Shown: positions 1 through 5,382 of the stretch, in pieces
How the letters are laid out: each line of letters opens with the position of its first letter
Numbering within the stretch: position 1 is the first letter of the stretch
Source: Solobacterium sp.
GTDB lineage: Bacteria > Bacillota_I > Bacilli_A > Erysipelotrichales > Erysipelotrichaceae
DNA length: 5,472 nt
Direction of reading: 5' to 3'
Assembly (NCBI GenBank): GCA_017536845.1
Contig: JAFWCP010000547.1
Location: 1 to 5,472 of the forward strand
Position numbers and translations under genes: made by a program
Notes under the pieces: model-generated
Told to the model about the DNA's origin: nothing
The model's database searches: none
What the model saw: the letters and a program-made list of their open reading frames with translations, nothing else

Positions 1-315
1 CAGAACATCAGGTAAAATGACCTGGCCGGAACGGACCGGCAGAGTAACATGAACGGAACCAAGTTCATACATGACGTCCCGAATGAGGGCTTTGGGCACA
101 GGCCTGGACGTTTTGACAGACAGCGGCGTACTGCTGCCGCATACCATAATGACGGCCGTGATCATACGTTCGGGAGCTGTACATTCCTGACGGGCATAGG
201 ATGCGCCGCGCGGACAGGTATTCCCGGTTACGGAAAGAAAGTCGCCGTTTTCTGAAAGGGATACGGACATACGGCATCCGACCGGACAATTGATACAGGT
301 GATGATTTGTTCCAT
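1..315 (-). CDS. DUF1667 domain protein, putative iron-sulfur partner of the two upstream flavoproteins (3' end cut off)
   Basis: This is the third gene of the leftward operon. It starts at ATG 315 and runs off the left edge after 105 codons; family members are usually about 120 residues, so only a short C-terminal tail is missing. The N-terminus carries C7-x2-C10-x3-C14 followed by C34 in the context TCPRG, and the C-terminal half has the family's PVKTSRPVP-like stretch (here LSVKTSRPVPKALI, residues 65-78) and a VRSGQVI segment. The family has no established biochemical function that I know of, but it is regularly found beside GlpA-like and GlpB-like flavoproteins. The cysteine layout resembles the [4Fe-4S] site of molybdopterin oxidoreductases, so I infer that it binds a cluster and passes electrons for the neighbouring flavoproteins in the cytoplasm. 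Two further cysteines, C45 and C59, lie outside this pattern. It begins 5 nt after the preceding stop, and its ribosome binding site lies inside the end of that gene, indicating translational coupling. Confidence 0.88.
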   Translation of the reverse strand, partial: MEQIITCINCPVGCRMSVSLSENGDFLSVTGNTCPRGASYARQECTAPERMITAVIMVCGSSTPLSVKTSRPVPKALIRDVMYELGSVHVTLPVRSGQVILPDVL

Positions 316-320
316 CCGGG

Positions 321-1580
321 TCAGCTCCTTTCGATCCGCACGGTCAGTTCGCTGCCGGACAGATCCCGCAGATCTTCCGGTTTCAGCGTAATAAGCACCA
401 TTTCGCCGGGTGTGAAGATCATTGCCTTTTTCCGGCAGATGATCCTGCCGGCACATTCCACTACAGCAGCACTGTTGCGGTACACACCGGCCGGACGGAA
501 CATGAGGTTGACAGGCTGCGATACATCCGAACTGATCTTTTGAGGCACCGTACCACGGACACCTTCGCCGTCATGAACGGATATGTAGGAATGACAGGGA
601 ACACTACCAAGCACAAATGAGGCGGCAGCAGCGCCTGCCCTGAAACTTTCATCGGACACATAATCAACAAGATCATGAACATGAAGGACGTTTCCGCAGG
701 CAAAGATACCGGGTACGCTTGTACAGAATGTTTCGTCGACTACAGCGCCGGAAGTGGAAGACGAAATGCACACGCCGGCTTCGATGCTGAGCTCATTTTC
801 AGGGATCAGACCGCATGACAGAAGAAGCGTGTCGCACCTGAATGAAATCTCCGTACCCGGAACCGGCCTGCGGTTTTCATCAACTTTGGCAACTGTGACG
901 GACTCAAGACGGTCGCGTCCGCGAATATCGGTTACGGTATGGCTGAGGTAAAGCGGTATATTGTAATCCTGCAGGCATTGGACGATATTCCGGTTCAGAC
1001 CGGAGGAATACGGCATTATTTCAACGCAGGCAAGTACTTGGGCACCCTGCAGCGTCATCCGGCGTGCCATGATCAGACCGATATCGCCTGAACCGAGAAT
1101 GACGACCCGCTTACCTGGCATGAATCCTTCCAGGTTAACAAACCGCTGGGCGGTTCCGGCTGAATAAATACCTGAGCACCGTGTACCCGGCGTGCAGAGG
1201 GCGCCGCGGGGACGTTCCCTGCAGCCCATGGCAAGGACAACCGCTTTCGCGTGGATGGTCTGGAAACCTTTTTCGGAGGATATACAGGTAACCGTACGGT
1301 CCGGAGCAACGGAAAGGACCATGGTAGAGCACTCAATCTGTATGCCCAGTTCAGCCGCCCTGTCGATATCGCGCTGGGCATATTCCGGACCGGTCAGTTC
1401 TTCATGGAATCGATGAAGTCCGAAACCGTTATGGATACATTGGCGAAGAATGCCGCCGGGCTCATTTTCACGGTCAAGCACAAGGATCGAACGGATGCCG
1501 TGCTCACGGGCGGATATGGCTGCGGCGAGGCCGGCGGGCCCGGCACCGATAATCAGGATATCAACGTTCCTTTCATTCAT
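321..1580 (-). CDS. FAD-dependent pyridine nucleotide-disulfide oxidoreductase family protein (GlpB-position flavoprotein)
   Basis: A 419-residue cytoplasmic flavoprotein. It has an N-terminal FAD-binding GAGPAG motif (residues 12-17), an FAD/substrate stretch around GGILRQCIHNGFGL (42-55), a second Rossmann motif GSGDIG (163-168) that would bind NAD(P)H or help hold the fold, and the FACGN motif (293-297) that contacts the FAD ribityl chain. A beta-rich tail of about 85 residues follows (from about 335), including GVRGTVPQKI and a PGEM motif, which is typical of the subfamily partnered with DUF1667. I see no CxxC redox disulfide of the thioredoxin reductase kind, so the protein more likely shuttles electrons between flavin and NAD(P) or a partner cluster. 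The reading frame is open upstream to an ATG at 1658, but the start at 1580 is chosen because it has a good ribosome binding site and begins directly before the Rossmann fold. The start overlaps the end of the upstream dehydrogenase by 8 nt. Its exact reaction is unknown. Confidence 0.92.
   Translation of the reverse strand: MNERNVDILIIGAGPAGLAAAISAREHGIRSILVLDRENEPGGILRQCIHNGFGLHRFHEELTGPEYAQRDIDRAAELGIQIECSTMVLSVAPDRTVTCISSEKGFQTIHAKAVVLAMGCRERPRGALCTPGTRCSGIYSAGTAQRFVNLEGFMPGKRVVILGSGDIGLIMARRMTLQGAQVLACVEIMPYSSGLNRNIVQCLQDYNIPLYLSHTVTDIRGRDRLESVTVAKVDENRRPVPGTEISFRCDTLLLSCGLIPENELSIEAGVCISSSTSGAVVDETFCTSVPGIFACGNVLHVHDLVDYVSDESFRAGAAAASFVLGSVPCHSYISVHDGEGVRGTVPQKISSDVSQPVNLMFRPAGVYRNSAAVVECAGRIICRKKAMIFTPGEMVLITLKPEDLRDLSGSELTVRIERS
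325..330 (-). promoter_or_regulatory. Ribosome binding site of the DUF1667 gene
   Basis: On the minus strand this reads AAGGAG, 9 nt before the ATG at 315. It fixes the start of the small gene. It sits within the last codons of the preceding flavoprotein gene, so ribosomes finishing that gene are well placed to reinitiate. Confidence 0.75.
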
Positions 1581-3045
1581 GGCCTGATCCCTCCCTGAGA
1601 AAATCATCGATCGGGCCGGAAAGAAGGAAGCTTCCGGAGCCGTTCTTTGTGATCTCACAAACCGGGATACCGGTTTCTTCTGAAATGATCGAAGCTACAC
1701 GCGGAAGGCAGAAACCACCCTGACAGCGTCCCATTCCGGCACGCGTACGGCGCTTGACAGCGTCAATCGACCGGGCTCCTACAGGCCGGCGTACGGCTGC
1801 ACGGATTTCTGCTTCCGTCACGGTTTCACATCTGCAGATAATCTGCCCGTAGGCAGGATCGGATGATACGGCTTCGGCACGCTCTGAATCAGACATATCG
1901 TGAAAAGGCTTGGGCGGAAGCGGATAGGCGACTGTTTCCGGTTTCGGGGACAGGTTCAGAAAAGAAACAATCATTCCGGAAAGCTCCGTACCGATGGCCG
2001 GTGCAGAAGAAAGACCGGGACTTTCAATTCCGATTGCTTCAAAACAACCGGGGCATCCTTCGCAGGGACCTACGACAAAATCATCTGTAGAAAGGTGGGC
2101 TCTCACGCCGCTGAAGTTGGTGATGTTTGACTGCAGGGACAAGGCAGGCCATGTAAGGGAAGCTTTTCTGATGACATCCGAAAGCCCGTCGGCGGTAGTG
2201 GCAGTATCAAGCGGATCAGGGATATCTTCCGCTGTCGGCCCGAGCAGCAGGTTGCCGTGAACAGTCGGAGTAACGAGGACGCCCTTGCCCAAAGCGGAAG
2301 GACACTGAAAAACAGTTCTGGTGAAAGGCTGAGAAACAGCACGGTCAAGCAGGTAATACTGCCCGCGGCGATGGATCATTTCAAGCTTTTGTTCAGAAAG
2401 CTGATTGTGGATTTCTGCGCCGGAAGCCCCGGCACAGTTGACAAGTACCCTGCAGACAAATGTGTGGTCCGAAATGGTATGGATCAAAAACCGTCCATCC
2501 GGCAGGAGGGACACTCCAGTGACAGATTCACCGAAACGGAACGATGCCCCGTTAAGCGCCGCGTCATCAGCAAGAGCGAAAGCCATCTCATAAGGGCTGA
2601 CAAGCGCACTTGAAGGAATATAAAGAGCACAGACTACGGCAGGATTCAGGGCCGGTTCCAGTTCCATGACTGCATCATGGTCTAGAATTGCAAGATTCTG
2701 AACACCGTTGGCTTCACCACGGGCTTTCAGTTTTTCAATCGTGGGGCGGTCTGACTCACTCAAAGCGATGACGAGAGCACCGTTCTGCCTGAAAGGGACA
2801 CCCAGGCTGGCGCAGAGGGCAGGATACATCCGTGCGCCGAGCACGTTGTAATAAGCTTTACGGGTGCCCGGTACAGCATCATATCCGGCGTGAACGATTC
2901 CGCTGTTTGCTTTGGTCGCTCCTGAGGCAATATCATCTCCGCGCTCAAGTACAATCACGGAAGCATGATATCGTGAAAGTTCCCTGGCTACGGCACAGCC
3001 GGCAATTCCGGCGCCGATGATCAGGATATCCGATTCTGAATACAT
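1573..3045 (-). CDS. GlpA/LhgO-like FAD-dependent dehydrogenase with C-terminal BFD-type [2Fe-2S] domain
   Basis: A 490-residue enzyme and the first gene of the leftward operon. Residues 1-365 form a DAO-type FAD oxidoreductase fold, with the dinucleotide motif GAGIAG (11-16), an ERG that would bind the adenosine ribose (35-37), the SGIVHAGYDAVPGTRKA block (48-64) typical of the GlpA/2-hydroxyglutarate dehydrogenase group, GVRAH (313-317), and the ESPGL segment (341-345) near the flavin. Residues 402-458 are a BFD-like [2Fe-2S] domain with the four ligands C404, C406, C441 and C446 (CRC and CQGGFC). Family knowledge suggests oxidation of sn-glycerol 3-phosphate to dihydroxyacetone phosphate, with electrons passed to the partner flavoprotein and DUF1667 protein. 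Because glpK and glpF are not in the window, another 2-hydroxy acid or polyol phosphate cannot be excluded. The protein is shorter than E. coli GlpA (about 540 residues). An unusual extra C-x2-C-x2-C lies at 328-334. The stop codon lies inside the start of the next gene. Confidence 0.92.
   Translation of the reverse strand: MYSESDILIIGAGIAGCAVARELSRYHASVIVLERGDDIASGATKANSGIVHAGYDAVPGTRKAYYNVLGARMYPALCASLGVPFRQNGALVIALSESDRPTIEKLKARGEANGVQNLAILDHDAVMELEPALNPAVVCALYIPSSALVSPYEMAFALADDAALNGASFRFGESVTGVSLLPDGRFLIHTISDHTFVCRVLVNCAGASGAEIHNQLSEQKLEMIHRRGQYYLLDRAVSQPFTRTVFQCPSALGKGVLVTPTVHGNLLLGPTAEDIPDPLDTATTADGLSDVIRKASLTWPALSLQSNITNFSGVRAHLSTDDFVVGPCEGCPGCFEAIGIESPGLSSAPAIGTELSGMIVSFLNLSPKPETVAYPLPPKPFHDMSDSERAEAVSSDPAYGQIICRCETVTEAEIRAAVRRPVGARSIDAVKRRTRAGMGRCQGGFCLPRVASIISEETGIPVCEITKNGSGSFLLSGPIDDFLREGSGHE
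1590..1595 (-). promoter_or_regulatory. Ribosome binding site that fixes the start of the second flavoprotein
   Basis: The minus strand reads GGGAGG, 9 nt before ATG 1580. The alternative in-frame ATG at 1658 would add 26 residues that do not look like the family and would deepen the overlap with the upstream gene to 86 nt. The motif lies inside the last codons of the upstream gene. Confidence 0.75.
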
Positions 3046-3052
3046 GATGTCG

Positions 3053-3058
3053 CCTCCC
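3053..3058 (-). promoter_or_regulatory. Ribosome binding site that fixes the start of the GlpA-like dehydrogenase
   Basis: The minus strand reads GGGAGG, 7 nt before ATG 3045. The frame also has an ATG at 3078, but that would translate the ribosome binding site itself and add 11 residues before the Rossmann fold, so 3045 is preferred. Confidence 0.8.
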
Positions 3059-3100
3059 TGTAATTTCCATATTACCAAAAAACGATATGAACCGCAATGA

Positions 3101-3129
3101 ATAATATGAATGGATACAACCGGTGGCAG
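3101..3129 (-). promoter_or_regulatory. Probable sigma-70/SigA promoter of the flavoprotein operon
   Basis: Read on the minus strand there is a -35 like CTGCCA (3129-3124, 4 of 6 matches), a 17-nt spacer and a -10 like TATTAT (3106-3101, 5 of 6 matches). Transcription would begin near 3094 and give a leader of about 50 nt. A weaker alternative is TTGCGG (3097-3092), 17 nt, TAATAT (3074-3069), which would leave a very short leader. Confidence 0.42.
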
Positions 3130-3143
3130 ATCAGCAGCCTCGG

Positions 3144-3172
3144 TTGCGTACGCAGCGGTGAAATGATATAAT
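3144..3172 (+). promoter_or_regulatory. SigA-type promoter with extended -10 for the kinase operon
   Basis: The -35 element is TTGCGT (3144-3149, 3 of 6 matches), followed by a 17-nt spacer and a consensus -10, TATAAT (3167-3172), preceded by TG and one base (3164-3166), which makes an extended -10. The weak -35 fits with extended -10 reliance or with activator or repressor control. Transcription should begin near 3179, giving a leader of about 25 nt with the GGAGG site at 3192-3196. Confidence 0.72.
3145..3154. repeat. Perfect 10-bp palindrome TGCGTACGCA over the -35 of the kinase promoter
   Basis: The sequence is its own reverse complement over 10 bp and covers most of the -35 hexamer of the rightward promoter. 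It lies 15 bp from the -35 of the leftward promoter. That position suits an operator for a dimeric regulator acting on one or both operons, but I cannot name the regulator, and a 10-bp palindrome can occur by chance. Confidence 0.4.
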
Positions 3173-3203
3173 ATTCTGAATAGAATTTGACGGAGGAAAC
3201 GGC

Positions 3204-4130
3204 ATGATCACAACCATTTGCCTGAATCCATGTTTTGATAAAACAGTCAGTGTTGACAGGCTGCAGCCTGGTCAGGTCAACCGGATCCGTGAAGCACGCG
3301 TCGACCTGGGAGGAAACGCGATCAATGTGGCTGTTGTCGCCAGGAGACTCGGCCTGGATGCCAGGTGCATCGGCATCATGGGTGAAAACGGTGCTGCGGC
3401 GCTGACCTCTCTGATGGACCGGGAAAACCTTGTTCACCGCTTCCTGACGGTTCCGGGGGATGTCCGGACGAATATGAAGGTATACAGCCTGGACGGGCAG
3501 GGAGTGACCGAACTGAACGAGCCGGGAACCCATCTTACCGAAAATGCGCTGAACGAATTTACCGGTATCGTCAGGGAAGAAACGGCGGACAGCGATATGG
3601 TTGTACTGACCGGGAGCCTTCCGCCGGGATGCCCGGAAGGCACATACCGGGACCTGCTCCTGGCGCTGGACGGAAAGAAGTGTATTTTGGATACGGAAGG
3701 GAAGGAACTGGAACTGGCTGCGAAAGGAGCTCATCCTTTCCTGATCAAACCCAATCTTCGGGAAATGGAAGCCACGCTTGGCATTGAACTTCGTACGATG
3801 CGCGCAATCAGGGACGCCGCGCTGATCTTCGTAAGGCTTGGAGTCCAGCATTCTGTTGTTTCAATGGGAGCGATGGGCGCAATGTACATTTCGGCGGACA
3901 AGACATTGTTCGCACCTGCGCTGAGGGTAGAAACAAAGTCGACAGTAGGGGCGGGTGATGCCATGATCGGCGGCATGCTGCTGGGATACGAGATAGAGAA
4001 GGATATGGCCAGAGCATTCCGGTACGGAATTGCCGCCGGAGCAGCGAGTGTCATGACAGAAGGCAATCAGCCGATTGACAGATCCGATTTTGACGCATTG
4101 CTCGATCAGGTGAGAATCCAGGAAGTATAA
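3204..4130 (+). CDS. PfkB-family hexose-phosphate kinase (1-phosphofructokinase / tagatose-6-phosphate kinase type)
   Basis: A 308-residue ribokinase-fold sugar kinase of normal family length. Visible motifs in order are the TICLNPCFDKTV start with the LNP sequence (7-9), the glycine loop GGNAINVA (36-43), the phosphate-contacting VRTNMKV (87-93), GSLPPG (137-142), KPN (182-184), SMGAMGA (220-226) and the ATP/anion-hole motif STVGAGDAM (246-254) with D252 as catalytic base. The family phosphorylates fructose 1-phosphate or tagatose 6-phosphate with ATP to a hexose bisphosphate, which an aldolase then splits into triose phosphates. The glycine loop differs from the usual GGKG: asparagine 38 stands where most FruK and LacC proteins have lysine and alanine 39 where they have glycine, so the substrate is uncertain. 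No PTS transporter or aldolase is in the window. The ATG is 7 nt after a strong GGAGG. It leads a tightly packed operon and is transcribed divergently from the dehydrogenase. Confidence 0.93.
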   Translation: MITTICLNPCFDKTVSVDRLQPGQVNRIREARVDLGGNAINVAVVARRLGLDARCIGIMGENGAAALTSLMDRENLVHRFLTVPGDVRTNMKVYSLDGQGVTELNEPGTHLTENALNEFTGIVREETADSDMVVLTGSLPPGCPEGTYRDLLLALDGKKCILDTEGKELELAAKGAHPFLIKPNLREMEATLGIELRTMRAIRDAALIFVRLGVQHSVVSMGAMGAMYISADKTLFAPALRVETKSTVGAGDAMIGGMLLGYEIEKDMARAFRYGIAAGAASVMTEGNQPIDRSDFDALLDQVRIQEV

Positions 4131-4134
4131 AGAA

Positions 4135-4602
4135 ATGCTTTTCAGACATTACAGACCTGAGTATTCCGACGGCGTGATCGATCTTGTTCCGATGCACATC
4201 GGCTTTCCAAACAGGGAGCTTGGATTCGGACATGAACAGATCTGGAAGATAACCCTGCATAATGAAAAGCAGGAGATCGGGCAGATCAGCTACCGTGACG
4301 GTGAAAGCAGATGCGTATATTATTACGGTCATATCGGTTATCATATTGATCCGCCTTTCCGAGGAAGGCACTTCGCATATCGGGCATGCAGGCTGATCGA
4401 ACCGGAGATCAGGATGTCCGGAAAAACTTCCGTCGTGATTACCTGTGACACTGATAACGAGCCAAGCCGCAGGACCTGTGAACGCCTTGGATGCCTCTTT
4501 GAACGCGTCGCAGATGTGCCTGAAGATATATACAGCAAATTTGAAATCAGCCGCAGGAAGTGCCGCTATATCTGGCATGTGTCGGCTATGGATGAGCAAT
4601 GA
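4135..4602 (+). CDS. GNAT family N-acetyltransferase
   Basis: A 155-residue cytoplasmic protein predicted to transfer an acetyl group from acetyl-CoA to an unknown amine. Residues 65-83 form the core beta-strand and CoA pyrophosphate loop (GHIGYHIDPPFRGRHFAYR). Residues 105-125 (DTDNEPSRRTCERLGCLFERV, broken after E109 for its DN-S-LG signature) form the second conserved block, with D107-N108, S111 and L118-G119. In the loop, histidine 79 replaces the second glycine of the usual RGxGxA; my recollection is that a related Firmicute subgroup also has RGHHYA-like loops, so this is probably not a defect. It starts 4 nt after the kinase stop with an AGGAAG at 4120-4125 as ribosome binding site, and its stop overlaps the next start by 4 nt (ATGA), so it is co-translated with its neighbours. 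Substrate could be an amino sugar, a protein N-terminus or a small amine; the sequence does not decide. Confidence 0.85.
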   Translation: MLFRHYRPEYSDGVIDLVPMHIGFPNRELGFGHEQIWKITLHNEKQEIGQISYRDGESRCVYYYGHIGYHIDPPFRGRHFAYRACRLIEPEIRMSGKTSVVITCDTDNEPSRRTCERLGCLFERVADVPEDIYSKFEISRRKCRYIWHVSAMDEQ

Positions 4603-5381
4603 AAGAGAATGTGAACGGAACTGAGATCAGTTACAGGATCGAAGGCGAAGGAAAAAACAGGGTGCTGATTCTGCACGGATGGGGCTGCGATATGAAAATG
4701 ATGCAGCCTGTTGCGGACGCACTCAAAAATGATCATCAGATCCTTCTGGTCGATTTTCCGGGCCATGGTGAAAGCGGCAGACCGCCGGAGCCGTGGGGAG
4801 TACCGGAATATGCGGATTGCCTGCTGTGTTTGCTTAACAGGCTGTCTTTTTCTCCCTGCGCAGTGATAGCACACAGTTTCGGATGCAGGGTCGTGACCTG
4901 GATCGAATCCGGGCAACCGGGGACCTTCAGCAAAATCATTTTTACAGGCGCCGCAGGAATCAGGCCTAAAGCCACGAAAGAAAGCCTGAAAAGAACAGCA
5001 CGCTTCAAAAAGCTGAAGCACTGTTGTGAAAATGCCCGGAAGATACCTTTTCTCCGCCATGCTGCGGCAGGCTGGGAGGAAAAGCTCAGGCAAAAATACG
5101 GAAGCAGGGATTATAACGCACTTGATGAAGAAATGCGAAAAACCTTCGTCAAGGTAATCAGTCTCGATATGACGGAACGATACAGCCGTTTTAAAGCAAG
5201 CACACTTCTGATCTGGGGAGACGAAGATCAGGAAACCCCGCTCTGGATGGCACATGAAATGGAAAAACGGATTCCGGATGCCGGGCTTGTGATATTTGAA
5301 GGCGGCACCCATTTTGCCTATCTGGAGCAGATTTCCCGGTTTAACACCATCTGCCGGCAGTTTCTGAAGGGGGAGGAATGA
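4599..5381 (+). CDS. Alpha/beta-fold hydrolase
   Basis: A 260-residue serine hydrolase with no signal peptide. The oxyanion-side HGWG lies at 26-29, followed by DFPGHGES (52-59), the nucleophile elbow AHSFG with S93 (91-95), the GDED segment with D210 as probable acid (207-210, followed by P214), and H238 in GTHFAYLE completing the triad. A lid of about 70 residues, rich in lysine and arginine, spans roughly 122-195. The family cleaves esters, lactones, thioesters or C-C bonds, and the substrate here is not apparent. The start overlaps the acetyltransferase stop in an ATGA junction, with only a weak GGATGAG before it, so translation probably depends on coupling. It ends 1 nt before the next gene. 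The antisense frame is open over most of this gene, but the intact catalytic triad on the plus strand settles which is real. Confidence 0.9.
   Translation: MKENVNGTEISYRIEGEGKNRVLILHGWGCDMKMMQPVADALKNDHQILLVDFPGHGESGRPPEPWGVPEYADCLLCLLNRLSFSPCAVIAHSFGCRVVTWIESGQPGTFSKIIFTGAAGIRPKATKESLKRTARFKKLKHCCENARKIPFLRHAAAGWEEKLRQKYGSRDYNALDEEMRKTFVKVISLDMTERYSRFKASTLLIWGDEDQETPLWMAHEMEKRIPDAGLVIFEGGTHFAYLEQISRFNTICRQFLKGEE
5369..5376 (+). promoter_or_regulatory. Ribosome binding site of the gene entering at the right edge
   Basis: A purine tract GGGGGAGG ends 6 nt before ATG 5383 and sits inside the last codons of the hydrolase gene. The ATG at 5378 is too close to be used with it. This supports a real gene starting at 5383. 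Confidence 0.75.
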
Positions 5382-5382
5382 C

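Noticed and set aside
1073..1598. Several 65-115 codon open frames on both strands within the second flavoprotein gene
   Set aside because: They lie wholly or almost wholly inside a well-supported flavoprotein gene and translate to arginine- and serine-rich sequence without domains.
3077..3082. Run of six T on the minus strand in the leader of the dehydrogenase operon, considered as an attenuator or antiterminator target
   Set aside because: There is no GC-rich hairpin directly before it, so it does not form an intrinsic terminator, and no riboswitch-like structure fits in the roughly 50-nt leader.
3046..3203. Search for a catabolite-response (cre) site or a known sugar-regulator box between the operons
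   Set aside because: No stretch matches the cre pattern well enough to report; only the TGCGTACGCA palindrome and short AT-rich repeats stand out.
3072..3851. Long open frame (259 codons) on the minus strand opposite the kinase gene
   Set aside because: It has no recognisable motifs or low-complexity logic, lies opposite an intact PfkB kinase with all catalytic motifs, and covers the promoter region of both operons. It is a codon-bias shadow.
4051..4599. Open frame (182 codons) on the minus strand opposite the acetyltransferase gene
   Set aside because: The plus strand carries a GNAT fold with correct operon spacing; the antisense frame has no ribosome binding site that I can see and no recognisable domain.
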